Shown piece by piece: positions 46,559 to 59,411 of a stretch of 64,000 bases of DNA. Made by a program: the position numbers and the translations under genes. The number at the start of each line of letters is the position of its first letter. Positions within the stretch are counted from its first letter, which is position 1. Origin of the DNA: Pseudorasbora parva (taxonomy: Eukaryota > Chordata > Actinopteri > Cypriniformes > Gobionidae); contig NC_090177.1 of assembly GCF_024679245.1 (NCBI RefSeq), positions 24,220,950-24,284,949 on the forward strand. The letters are read 5' to 3'. The notes beneath the pieces are model-generated. The model saw only the letters and a list, made by a program, of their open reading frames with translations, was not told the DNA's origin and did no database searches.

Positions 46559-48550
46559 TAAAGCTGCAAGCAGCATTTAGCGGGGTTCAAGCCTTTAAGG
46601 CCTTTAAAGTACATAGGCATTAAAGACATTAAGTTTTATTTAGCAAGATTTTAAACACTAAAATAATAGATGGAAAAGTCCATTTACAGCCAATATAGGC
46701 AATTTAACATAGGAAATGCATGGTTCTTATAGCTTTTTAACAGTTATAGCGCCACCTATAGTCCAATCTCTTTAAAACTTTGCATGCTTCATCAGCATGT
46801 TATGCCACATATACCCAACAATTTTCGTGAATTTTTGAGCTTCCCTTTTGAGTTAGCGCCAACTAGTGGCCGATTTCTTTCAAAATTCTTACAGACCTCT
46901 AGGACCATGAGTCAAACATGCCCACCGAGTTTCGTTCCGATCGACCTCTGTTAACCCCATCTAATAGGTGCTCAAACTTCATTGGCCGATGGCGGCCATG
47001 TTTTTTTAGATACACCAATGTCCTCATAGACATACATGGTACCTTGGACCAAGACACTGCCTACCAATTTTCAAGTCAATCGGACTAGTGGTCACGTGGT
47101 TATAGCCCTTTTCATGTTTTTTTTTTACATTATAGCACCACCAAGTGGTCAATCGTCGCGATTTTTTTATCGAGACCAAAGAATGAGCCCATACACATGT
47201 GTACCAAGTTTGGTGAAGATATCTCATTTCCTTCTTGAGTTATAGCCTTTTTAGTAAAATAGGCTCCGCTCACAACATTCTTTTTCCACCCCTTAGCAAC
47301 CGTGAATCGAAATTTCAACTTTTTCTCAATGAATATTGATATACAGACTACAGAGAACATTTTGCCACTGGTTTGGTTTCGATCGGTCAAAAATCCAGGG
47401 ACTAGTTTGCAAAAGTAGTTTTTCGACAAAATTCAAAATGGCGGAAAAAATTTAATGACGCAAATGAAATCGGAGATTTACGTTTTGTTCGCCAAGGACT
47501 CAGCTTTCCAATGATATAAGACACTTGATTGTGAACCAAAGGGTTTAGGAGTTATGACCCTTTTTGCGCATTTGGTTGCTGTAGCGCCACCTATTGGCCA
47601 ATCGGGGTCATACTTTCTGAGGTTCTCCCCAAATTGAGGACTACCATCTGACAAAGTTTCAAAGTTCCACGCTTTACGGTTTGGTCATTTAAAGGTCGTT
47701 TTGCACATAATAATATGGAGCATTTTTCCCCTTTATAAGAGCTGAAGCACCATTAAAGTCTGCCAGCTTCTTTAGGATCACGTGACGCATGCGCACGCTT
47801 GATTTGGTGACGCTGTATGCAAATCAGGCAGGAAGAGGGCCGCTTTCAGCCATTGAATGGGATTTTCCATAGAAATGCATCATTTTTACAGCTTTTTAGT
47901 TGCTATAGCGCCACCGAGTGGCGGTCCGCAGTGTCCTTTTTCACGCAGCCACAGAGTGAGCTCTTACATAGGCGTGCTGAGTTTGGTGACAATATCTCGT
48001 TCCGTTGACGAGTAATAGCCAATTGAGTAAAAGGGGCCCCTCCCACCTCAAACGTTTTGGCGGCCCTTAGGGACCGTGAACCCAAATTTGCACTTTTTTT
48101 TAATAATTATTGACATTCAGACTCCAGAGAATCTGGCTGCGCTGGTTTGGTTCCGGTCGGGCCAAAAACCTAGGACTAGTTCGCAAAAGTAGGTTTTTGG
48201 AAAATGCCAAAATTCCCGAAATTTTCCCCAGGGCGCCGAGGCAATCCGAGGCATGCGTTTTGTCCGTCCCGAGCCAAGGATTCCAACGATATAAGACACT
48301 TGAGCCCACGCCTAACGGTTAAGGAGTTATGAGCCGTTTCGTACTTTTGCTAGCTGTAGCGCCCCCGTCAGGCCGATCGGGGCGTGCCTCGGTGGCGTAG
48401 GTAGTCGGTGTGAGTACCACCAGCCCTGAAAGTTTCAAGTCTCTGCGACTTACGGTTTGGTCTGCCCGATCAGTTTTAGATGGAGAATGATGCATCATGG
48501 GAAAATTAACAATAACAATAGGGTTTCAGCCCTTCAGGCTTGAACCCCTA
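46559..48550 (+). repeat. Array unit 2 (type A, full 3' end)
   Basis: Type A is marked by GGCATTAAAGACATTAAG. It contains a CpG-rich segment (47700-48484). It ends with a variant hairpin AGCCCTTCAGGCT (48528-48540) and GCTTGAACCCC (48538-48548). Confidence 0.88.
47700..48484 (+). repeat. CpG-rich 3' segment of unit 2
   Basis: Contains TAGCGCC modules like the rest of the array but keeps many CG dinucleotides (for example GGTTCCGGTCGGGCC, TTTTGTCCGTCCCGAGCC), where other units show TG/CA. It seems to be a distinct source subfamily. Confidence 0.65.
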
Positions 48551-49713
48551 ATTAAAGCTGCAAGCAGCATTTAGCGGGGTTCAAGCCTTTAAGGCCTTTA
48601 AAGCACATAGGCATTAAAGACATTAAGTTTTATTTAGCAAGATTTTGAACACTAAAATAATAGATGGAAAAGTCCATTTACAGTCAATATAGGCAATTTA
48701 CCATAGGAAATGCATGGTTTTTATAGCTTTTTAACAGTTATAGCGCCACCTATAGTCCAATCTCTTTAAAACTTTGCATGCTTCATCAGCATGTTATGCC
48801 ACATATACCCAACAATTTTCGTGAATTTTTGAGCTTCCCTTTTGAGTTAGCGCCAACTAGTGGCCGATTTCTTTCAAAATTCTTACAGACCTCTAGGACC
48901 ATGAGTCAAACATGCCCACCGAGTTTCGTTCCGATCGACCTCTGTTAACCCCATCTAATAGGTGCTCAAACTTCATTGGCCGATGGCGGCCATGTTTTTT
49001 TAGATACGGCAATGTCCTCATAGAAATACATGGGGACTTGGACCAAGACACTGCATACCAATTTTCAGGTCAATCGGACTAGCGGTCGTGTGGTTATAGC
49101 TATTTACATGTTTTTTTCACATTATAGCGCCACCAAGTGGCCAATCGTCGCAATATTTTTATCGTGACCAAAGAATGAGCCCATACACATGTTTACCATG
49201 TTTGGTGAAGATAGCTCATTTCCTTCTTGAGTTATAGCCTTTTTAGTAAAATAGGCTCCGCCCACAACATTCTTTTTCCACCCCTTAGCAACCGTGAATC
49301 GAAATTTCAACTTTTTCTCAATGAATATTGATATTCAGACTACAGAGAACATTTTGCCACTGGTTTGGTTTCAATCGGTCAAAAAACCAGGGACTAGTTC
49401 GCAAAAGTAGTTTTTCGACAAAATTCAAAATGGCGGAAAAATTTTCATGACGGAAATGAAATCGGAGATATACGTTTTGTTCGCCAAGGACTCAGCTTTC
49501 CAATGATATAAAACACTTGATTGTGGACCAAAGGGTTTAGGAGTTATGACCCTTTTTGCGCATTTGGTTGCTGTAGCGCCACCTATAGGCCAATCGGGGT
49601 CATACTTTCTGAGGTTCTCCCCAAATTGAGGACTACCATCTGACAAAGTTTCAAAGTTCCACGCTTTACGGTTTGGGCTGCACGATGCGTTTTAGCGGAG
49701 AATAATAATAATA
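48551..49713 (+). repeat. Array unit 3 (type A, short)
   Basis: 1163 bp. Starts directly after the 3' end of unit 2 (CCCCTAAT|TAAAGCTGC) and ends in (AAT)n without a hairpin. Confidence 0.88.
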
Positions 49714-51573
49714 ATTAAAGCTGCAAGCAGCATTTAGCGGGGTTCAAGCATTTAAGGCCTTTTAACCACATAGGCATTAAAGACATTAAGTTTTATTTAG
49801 CAAGATTTTAAACACTGAAATAATAGATGGAATAGTCCATTTACAGCCAATATAGGCAATTTACCATAAAAAATGCATGGTTTTTATAGCTTTTTAACAG
49901 TTATAGCGCCACCTATAGTCCGATCTCTTTAAAACTTTTCATGCTTCATCAGCATGTCATGCTACATATACCCAACAATTTTCGTGAATTTTTGAGCTTC
50001 CCTTTTGAGTTAGCGCCAACTAGTGGCCGATTTCTTTCAAAAATCTTACAGACCTCTAGGACCATGAGTCAAACATGCCCACCAAGTTTCGTTCCGATCG
50101 GCCTCTGTTAACCTTGTCTAATAGGTGCTCAAATTTCATTGGCCGATGGCGGCCATGTTTTTTGAGATACGCCAATGTCTGCATACCAATTTTCAGGTTA
50201 ATTGGACTAGCGATCGCGTGGTTATAGCCCTTTTCATGTTTTTTTTTCACATTATAGCGCCACCAAGTGGCCAATCGTCGCAATATTTTTATCGTGACCT
50301 CAAATTGAGCCGATATACATGTGTACCAAGTTTGGTGACGGTATCTCATTTCCTTCTTGAGTTATAGCCTTTTTAGTAAAATAGGCTCCGCCCTGAACGT
50401 CCATTTTGAAGCCAATTAGCAAAAATGAATTGAAATTTCAACTTTTTTTTGATAACTATTGATAAACAGAGAACAGAGAACATTTTGACACTGGTTTGGT
50501 TCCGATCGGTCAAAAAACCAGGGACTAGTTTGCAAAAGTAGGTTTTTAACATAATTGTGAATATTTAATTAATGATTTGATTGACAGCAATGGTTCTAGA
50601 GGCAAATTTGTTCAGCATGAGGAGATCTATCATATGATATGCATATTTTGTGGATGCGTGAAAAATCACGTGATTTCAGAGCCATAAAACTTGTTAGCGC
50701 CAACTAGTGGCCGATTTCTTTAAAAATTCTTACAGACCTCTAGGACCATGAGTCAAACATGCCCATCAAGTTTCGTTCCGATCGGCCTCTGTTAACCCCA
50801 TCTAATAGGTGCTCAAATTTCATTGGCCGATGGCGGCCATGTTTTTTGAGATACGCCAATGTCCTCATAGACGTACATGGGGCCTTGGACCAAGACACTG
50901 CATACCAATTTTCAGGTCAATCGGACTAGCGGTCGCGTGGTTACAGCCCTTTTCATGTTTTTTTCGCATTATAGCGCCACCAAGTGGCCAATCATCGCGA
51001 TTTTTTTATCGTGACCTCAAATTGAGCCGATATACATGTGTACCAAGTTTGGTGACGATATCTCATTTCCTTCTTGAGTTATAGCCTTTTTAGTAAAATA
51101 GGCTCCGCCCTGAACGTCCATTTTGAAGCCAATTAGCATAAATGAATCGAAATTTCAACTTTTTTTTGATAACTATTGATAAACAGAGACCAGAGAACAT
51201 TTTGACACTGGTTTGGTTCCGATCGGTCAAAAAACCAGGGACTAGTTTGCAAAAGTAGGTTTTCAATAAAATTCAAAATGGCGGAAAAATTTGCATACTG
51301 GAAATAAAATCTGAGATATACATTTTGTTCGCCAAGGACTCAGCTTTCCAATGATATATGACACTTGAGTGTGGACCAAACGGTTTAGGAGTTATGAGCC
51401 TTTTCTCGCAATTGATTGCTATAGCGCCACCTATGGGCCAATTGGGGTCATAGCTTCTCAGGGTCTCCCCAACATGAGTACTACCATCTGACAAAGTTTC
51501 AAATTTCCAGCTCTTACGGTTTGGTCTGCACGATGCGTTTTAGCGGAGAATAATAATAATAATAATAATAATA
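49714..51573 (+). repeat. Array unit 4 (type A, near-twin of unit 7)
   Basis: Shares with unit 7 a deletion at GCCAATGTCTGCATACC and the paired GATAAACAGAGA blocks. Ends in (AAT)n. Confidence 0.88.
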
Positions 51574-53328
51574 ATTAAAGCTGCGAGCAGCATTTAGCGG
51601 GGTTCAAGCCATTTAAGGTCTTTAAGCATTTGACACCTTTTGCATGAAAGGCTTTTAAGCACTGAAGGAATTTGAGAGATATCAGGTGAAATGAAGTGAT
51701 AAACTGACAAAATGTGATTTTAAATATTATAATAGTGACTTTATAAAGTCTAAATATGAATTGATCAGGAGAGTGCAGAGAATCATACTGCTGTGGTTTG
51801 GTTCCTATCAGGCAAAAAACCTAGGACTAGTTTGCAAAACGAGGTTTTTAACATAATTGTGAATATTTAAATAAAGATTTGATTGACAGTATTGGTTATA
51901 GAGGCAAAGTTGTTCAGTATGAGAAGATCTATCATAATATATGCGATTACAGAGATGGAAAATACAATTTACAAGCAATTCACCAGAGGGAATACATGGT
52001 TTTCAAAGCTTTTTAACACTTATAGCGCCCCCTATACTCCGATCTCCATAAAACTTTGCATGTGTCTTCAACATGTTATGCCACATATACCCAACAATTT
52101 TCGTGAAGTTTTGAGTTTCCCCTTAGGATTTATAGGCTTTTGAGTGTATTTTGCCACACCTCTTTTCTAAATGGCTCTGTTATAGCCATCCAAATGCAAA
52201 AAATCAACTTTTTTTGATAATTATTGATCTAGAGAGTCCCGAGAATTGTCCTAGACTGGTTTGGTTCTGATTGGGCAAAAAACCAGGGACTAGTTCGCAA
52301 AAGTAGGTTTTTAACATTATTGCAAATATTTAACTAACGATTTAATTGCCAAAAATGGTTCTAGAGGCAAAGTTGTTCAGCATGAGGAGATCTATCATAT
52401 GATATGCATATTTTGCCGATGTGTGCAACACCACGTGATTGCAGAGCCATAAAACTCGTTAGCGCCAACTAGTGGCCGATTTCTTTCAAAATTCTTACAG
52501 ACCTCTAGGACCATGAGTCAAACATGCCCACTGAGTTTTGTTCCGATCGACCTCCGTTAACCCTGTCTAATAGGTGCTCAAATTTCATTGGCCGATGGCG
52601 GCCATGTTTTTTAAGATACGCCAATGTTCTCATAGACAGACATGGTACATTGGGCCAAGACACTGCTTACCAATTTTCAAGTCAATCGGACTAGCGGTCG
52701 CGTGGTTATAGCCCTTTTTGTGTTTTTTCCATGTTATAGCGCCACCAAGTGGCCAATCGTCGCGATTTTTTTATCGTGACCAAAGACTGAGCCCATAAAC
52801 ATGTGTACCAAGTTTGGTGAATATATCTCATTTCTTGCTGGAGTTATAGCCTCTTTAGTAAAATAGGCTCCGCCTTGAATGTACATTTCCACGCCCCTTT
52901 TCATTCATGATTCAAAATTTCAACTTTTTTTTGATAATTATTGATATTCAGACTAGACAGAACATTTTGGCACTGGTTTGGTTCCGATATGTCAAAAAAC
53001 CAGGGACTAGTTCGCAAAAGTAGGTTTTTGACAAAATTCAAAATGGCGGAAAAATTTTCATGACGGAAATGAAATCGGAGATATACGTTTTGTTCGCCAA
53101 GGTCTCAGCTTTCCAATGATATAAGACACTTGAGTGTGGACCAAACGGTTTAGGAGTTATGAGCCCTTTTGCGCAATTGATTGCTATAGCGCCACCTATT
53201 GGCCAATCTGGCTCATAATTTGATAACCTTTCCTCGATTTTTGGACTACCTATTGACAAAGTTTCAAGTCTCTAGCCCTTACGGTTTGGTCTGCACGATG
53301 AGTTTTACGGCAGAATAATAATAATAAT
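51574..53328 (+). repeat. Array unit 5 (type B)
   Basis: Starts TTAAAGCTGCGAGCAGC. Ends GGCAGAATAATAATAATAAT into unit 6. Confidence 0.88.
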
Positions 53329-53762
53329 TAAAGCTGCGAGCAGCATTTAGCGGGGTTCAAGCCATTTAAGGTCTTTAAGCATTTGACGCCTTTTGCATGA
53401 AAGGTTTTTAAGCACTGAATGAATTTGAGAGATATCAGGTGAAATGAAGTGATAAACTGACAAAATGTTATTTTAAATATTATAGTAGTGACTTTATAAA
53501 GTCTAAATATGAATTATAGAACAATATTAATCAATAGTATGACAAAATTACTATTTTACTTTGCTAACATGATAAACATGTTGCTAGGTGGTTGCTAGGT
53601 TGTTCTTGATGGTTGTGATGGTGTTGCTAGGCAGTTGTTAGCTGTCACAGATGGTCACTATAATGTTTATAGAGTTCTTACTATGTTCTTTGCCTGATTA
53701 ACACTTAGCTAATCACTGCTAGCATGTGTAGCATGTTGGAAGTGCTGTTTGCTAGCATGACA

Positions 53763-53808
<46 letters not shown>

Positions 53809-55612
53809 ACCTATTTTTGTGAAGTTTTGAGTTTTCGTTCAGGATTAATAGGCTTTTGAGCATGTTTTACCACACCTATTCTCTAAATAATCCTGTTATA
53901 GCTACCCAAAGTGTAAAGTTCAACATGTTTTTGATAACTATTGATCAGGAGAGTCCAGAGAATCATACTGCTGTGGTTTGGTTCCGATCAGGCAAAAAAA
54001 CAAAGGACTAGTTTGCAAAACGAGGTTTTTTACGTAATTGTGAATATTTAAATACAGATTTGATTGACAGTATTGGTTATAGAGGCAAAGTTGTTCAGTA
54101 TGAGAAGATCTATCATAATATATGCATATTATGTGGCTGTTTTACCCCCACCTGATTAACGAGATGGAAAATACCATTTACAGCCAATACAGGCAATTCA
54201 CCATAGGGAATACATGGTTTTCAAAGCTTTTTAACACTTATAGCGCCCCCTATACTCCGATCTCCATAAAACTTTGCATGTGTCTTCAACATGTTATGCC
54301 ACATATACCCAACAATTTTCGTGAAGTTTTGAGTTTTCCCTTAGGATTTATAGGCTTTTGAGTGTATTTTGCCACGCCTCTTTTCTAAATGGCCCTGTTA
54401 TAGCCATCCAAATGCAAAAAAATCAACTTTTTTTGATAATTATTGATCTAGAGAGTCCAGAGAATTGTCCTAGACTGGTTTGCTTCTGATTGGGCAAAAA
54501 ACCAGGGACTAGTTCGCAAAAGTAAATTTTTAACATAATTGCAAATATTTATTTAACGATTTTATTGACAGCAATGGTTTTAGAGGCAAAGTTGTTCAAC
54601 ATGAGGAGATCTATCATATGATATGCATATTTTGCCGATGTGTGCAACACCACGTGATTGCAGAGCCATAAAACTTGTTAGCGCCAACTAGTGGCCAATT
54701 TCTTTCAAAATTCTTACAGACCTCTAGGACCATGAGTTAAACATGCCCACTGAGTTTCGTTCCGATGGACCTCCGTTAACCCTGTCTAATAGGTGCTCAA
54801 ATTTCATTGGCCGATGGCGGCCATGTTTTTTGAGATACGCCAATGTTCTCATAGACAGACATGGTACCTTGGGCCAAGACACTGTTTACCAATTTTCAAG
54901 TCAATCGGACTAGCGGTCGCGTGGTTATAGCTTTTTTTGTGTTTTTTCCATGTTATAGCGCCACCAAGTGGCCAATCGTCGCGATTTTTTTATCGTGACC
55001 AAAGACTGAGCCCATAAACATGTGTACCAAGTTTGGTGAAGATATCTCATTTCTTGCTGGAGTTATAGCCTCTTTAATAAAACAGGCTCAGCCTTAAATG
55101 TACATTTCCACGCCCCTTTTCGTTCATGAGTCAAAATTTCAACTTTTTTTTGATAATTATTGATTTTCAGACTAGAGAGAACATTTTGGCACTGGTTTGG
55201 TTCCGATATGTCAAAAAACCAGGGACTAGTTCGCAAAAGTAGGTTTTTGACAAAATTCAAAATGGCGGAAAAATTTGCATACCGGAAATGAAATCGGAGA
55301 TATACGTTTTGTTCGTCATGGTCTCAGCTTTCCAATGATATAAGACACTTGACCCTTAGAAGCAACGGTTTAGGAGTTATGAGCCATTTCGCGTTTTTGG
55401 TTGCTGTAGCGCCACCTATTGGCCAATCTGGCTCATAATTTGATAACCTCTCCTCGATTTTTGGACTACCTATTGACAAAGTTTCAAGTCTCTAGCATTT
55501 ACGGTTTGGTCTGCACGATGAGTTTTACGGCAGAATAATAATAATAATAAAAATCAGTACAATTACAATAGGGTTTCAGCACTTCGTGCTTGAACCCCTA
55601 ATAATAACAAGC
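53329..55612 (+). repeat. Array unit 6 (type B with inserted segment, full 3' end)
   Basis: Longest unit. Carries an unrelated segment at 53515-53812. Ends with the hairpin AGCACTTCGTGCT (55578-55590) and TTGAACCCCTAAT. Confidence 0.88.
53515..53812. repeat. Foreign segment with GTTGCTAGG repeats and (CA)n
   Basis: Not found in sister type-B units. Contains several GTTGCTAGG/TTGCTAG words (53579-53632) and a (CA)n run at 53765-53807. It replaces unit sequence between GAATTATAGA and ACCACCTATTTTTGTG. Confidence 0.75.
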
Positions 55613-57432
55613 AGCATTTAGCGGGGTTCAAGCGTTTAAGGCCTTTTAAGCACATAGGCATTAAAGACATTAAGTTTTATTTAGCAAGATTTTAAACACT
55701 GAAATAATAGATGGAAAAGTCCATTTACAGCCAATATAGGCAATTTACCATAAAAAATGCATGGTTTTTATAGCTTTTTAACAGTTATAGCGCCACCTAT
55801 AGTCCGATCTCTTTAAAACTTTTCATGCTTCATCAGCATGTCATGCTACATATACCCAACAATTTTCGTGAATTTTTGAGCTTCCCTTTTGAGTTAGCGC
55901 CAACTAGTGGCCGATTTCTTTCAAAAATCTTACAGACCTCTAGGACCATGAGTCAAACATGCCCACCAAGTTTCGTTCCGATCGGCCTCTGTTAACCTTG
56001 TCTAATAGGTGCTCAAATTTCATTGGCCGATGGCGGCCATGTTTTTTGAGATACGCCAATGTCTGCATACCAATTTTCAGGTTAATTGGACTAGCGATTG
56101 CGTGGTTATAGCCCTTTTCATGTTTTTTTTCACATTATAGCGCCACCAAGTGGCCAATCGTCACAATATTTTTATCGTGACCTCAAATTGAGCCGATATA
56201 CATGTGTACCAAGTTTGGTGACGATATCTCATTTCCTTCTTGAGTTATAGCCTTTTTAGTAAAATAGGCTCCGCCCTGAACGTCCATTTTGAAGGCAATT
56301 AGCAAAAATGAATTGAAATTTCAACTTTTTTTCGATAACTATTGATAAACAGAGACCAGAGAACATTTTGACACTGGTTTGGTTCCGATCGGTCAAAAAA
56401 ACAGGGACTAGTTTGCAAAAGTAGGTTTTTAACACAATTGTGAATATTTATTTAATGATTTGATTGACAGCAATGGTTCTAGAGGCAAATTTGTTCAGCA
56501 TGACGAGATCTATCATATGATATGCATATTTTGTGGATGCGTGAAAAAACACATGATTTCAGAGCCATAAAACTCGTTAGCGCCAACTAGTGGCCGATTT
56601 CTTTCAAAATTCTTACAGACCTCTAGGACCATGAGTCAAACATGCCCATCAAGTTTCGTTCCGATCGGCCTCTGTTAACCCCATCTAATAGGTGCTCAAA
56701 TTTCATTGGCCGATGGCGGCCATGTTTTTTGAGATACGCCAATGTCCTCATAGACGTACATGGGGCCTTGGACCAAGACACTGCATACCAATTTTCAGGT
56801 CAATCGGACTAGCGGTCGCGTGGTTACAGCCCTTTTCATGTTTTTTTTCGCATTATAGCGCCACCAAGTGGCCAATCATCGCGATTTTTTTATCGTGACC
56901 TCAAATTGAGCCGATATACATGTGTACCAAGTTTGGTGACGATATCTCATTTCCTTCTTGAGTTATAGCCTTTTTAGTAAAATAGGCTCCGCCCTGAACG
57001 TCCATTTTGAAGCCAATTAGCATAAATGAATCGAAATTTTAACTTTTTTTTGATAACTATTGATAAACAGAGACCAGAGAACAATTTGACACTGGTTTGG
57101 TTCCGATCGGTCAAAAAACCAGGGACTAGTTTGCAAAAGTAGGTTTTCAATAAAATTCAAAATGGCGGAAAAATTTGCATACTGGAAATAAAATCTGAGA
57201 TATACATTTTTTTCGCCAAGGACTCAGCTTTCCAATGATATATGACACTTGAGTGTGGACCAAATGGTTTAGGAGTTATGAGCCTTTTCTCGCAATTGAT
57301 TGCTATAGCGCCACCTATGGGCCAATTGGGGTCATAGCTTCTCAGGGTCTCCCCAACATGGGTACTACCATCTGACAAAGTTTCAAATTTCCAGCTCTTA
57401 CGGTTTGGTCTGCACGATGCGTTTTAGCGGAG

Positions 57433-57464
<32 letters not shown>

Positions 57465-57509
57465 TCAGTACAATTACAATAGGGTTTCAGCACTTCGTGC
57501 TTGAACCCC

Positions 57510-57542
<33 letters not shown>

Positions 57543-57647
57543 TCAGCACAATTACAATAGGTGTTCAGCACTTCGTGCTTGAACCCCTAATAATAAAAAT
57601 CAGTACAATTACAATAGGGTTTCAGCACTTCGTGCTTGAACCCCTAA
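55613..57647 (+). repeat. Array unit 7 (type A) with triplicated 3' terminus
   Basis: The 5' end is clipped (AACAAGCAGCATTTAGC). The body matches unit 4. Three successive 3' termini follow, with hairpins at 57489-57501, 57567-57579 and 57624-57636, separated by (AAT)n. Confidence 0.9.
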
Positions 57648-59411
57648 TTAAAGCTGCGAGCAGCATTTAGCGGGGTTCAAGCCATTTAAGGTCTTTAAGC
57701 ATTTGACACCTTTTGCATGAAAGGCTTTTAAGCACTGAATGAATTTGAGAGATATCAGGTGAAATGAAGTGATAAACTGACAAAATGTGATTTTAAATTT
57801 TATAATAGTGACTTTATAAAGTCTAAATATGAATTGATCAGGAGAGTGCAGAGAATCATACTGCTGTGGTTTGGTTCCGATCAGGCAAAAAACCTAGGAC
57901 TAGTTTGCAAAACGAGGTTTTTAACATAATTGTGAATATTTAAATAAAGATTTGATTGACAGTATTGGTTATAGAGGCAGAGTTGTTCAGTATGAGAAGA
58001 TCTATCATAATATATGCATATTATGTGGCTGTTTTAACCCCACCTGATTACAGAGATTCACCATAGGGAATACATGGTTTTCAAAGCTTTTTAACACTTA
58101 TAGCGCCCCCTATACTCCGATCTCCATAAAACTTTGCACGTGTCTTCAACATGTTATGCCACATATACACAACAATTTTCGTGAAGTTTTGAGTTTCCCC
58201 TTAGGATTTATAGGCTGTTGAGTGTATTTTGCCACGCCTCTTTTCTAAATGGCCCTGTTATAGCCATCCAAATGCAAAAAATCTACTTTTTTTTGATAAT
58301 TATTGATCTAGAGAGTCCAGAGAATTGTCCTAGACTGGTTTGGTTCTGATTGGGCAAAAAACCAGGGACTAGTTCGCGAAAGTAGGTTTTTAACATAATT
58401 GCAAATATTTATTTAACAATTTGATTGACAGCAATGTTTCTAGAGGCAAAGTTGTTCAACATGAGGAGATCTATCATATGATGTGCATATTTTGCCAATG
58501 TGTGCAACACCACGTGATTGCAGAGCCATAAAACTCGTTAGCGCCAACTAGTGGCCAATTTCTTTCAAAATTCTTACAGAACTCTAGGACCATGAGTCAA
58601 ACAGGCCCACTGAGTTTCGTTTCGATCTACCTCCGTTAACCCTGTCTAATAGGTGCTCAAATTTCATTGGCCGATGGCGGCCATGTTTTTTTAGATACGC
58701 CAATGTTCTCATAGACAGACATGGTACCTTGGGCCAAGACACTGCATACCAATTTTCAAGTCAATCGGACTAGCGGTCGCGTGGTTATAGCCTTTTTTGT
58801 GTTTTTTCCATGTTATAGCGCCACCCAGTGGCCAAGCGTCGCGATTTTTTTATCGTGACCAAAGACTGAGCCCATACACATGTGTACCAAGTTTGATGAA
58901 GATATCTCATTTCTTGCTGGAGTTATAGCCTCTTTATTAAAATAGGCTCCGCCTTAAATGTACATTTCCACGCCCCTTTACGTTCATGAGTCAAAATTTC
59001 AACTTTTTTTTGATAATTATTGATATTCAGACTAGAGAGAACATTTTGGCACTGGTTTGGTTCTGATATGTCAAAAAACCAGGGACTAGTTCGCAAAAGT
59101 AGGTTTTTGACAAAATTCAAAATGGCGGAAAAATTTGCATACCGGAAATGAAATCGGAGATATACGTTTTGTTCGTCATGGTCTCAGCTTTCCAATGATA
59201 TAAGACACTTGACCCTTAGGACGAACGATTTAAGAGTTACAAGCCATTTTGCGTTTTTGGTTGCTGTAGCGCCACCTATTGGCCAATCTGGCTCATAATT
59301 TGATAACCTCTCCTCGATTTTTGGACTACCTATTGACAAAGTTTGAAGTCTGTAGCATTTACGGTTTGGTCTGCACGATGAGTTTTACGGCAGAATAATA
59401 ATAATAATAAT
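57648..59411 (+). repeat. Array unit 8 (type B)
   Basis: Starts right after the third 3' terminus. The body resembles unit 1 more than its neighbour unit 5 (the CACCTGATTACAGAGATTCACC junction is shared with unit 1). Ends in (AAT)n. Confidence 0.87.
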
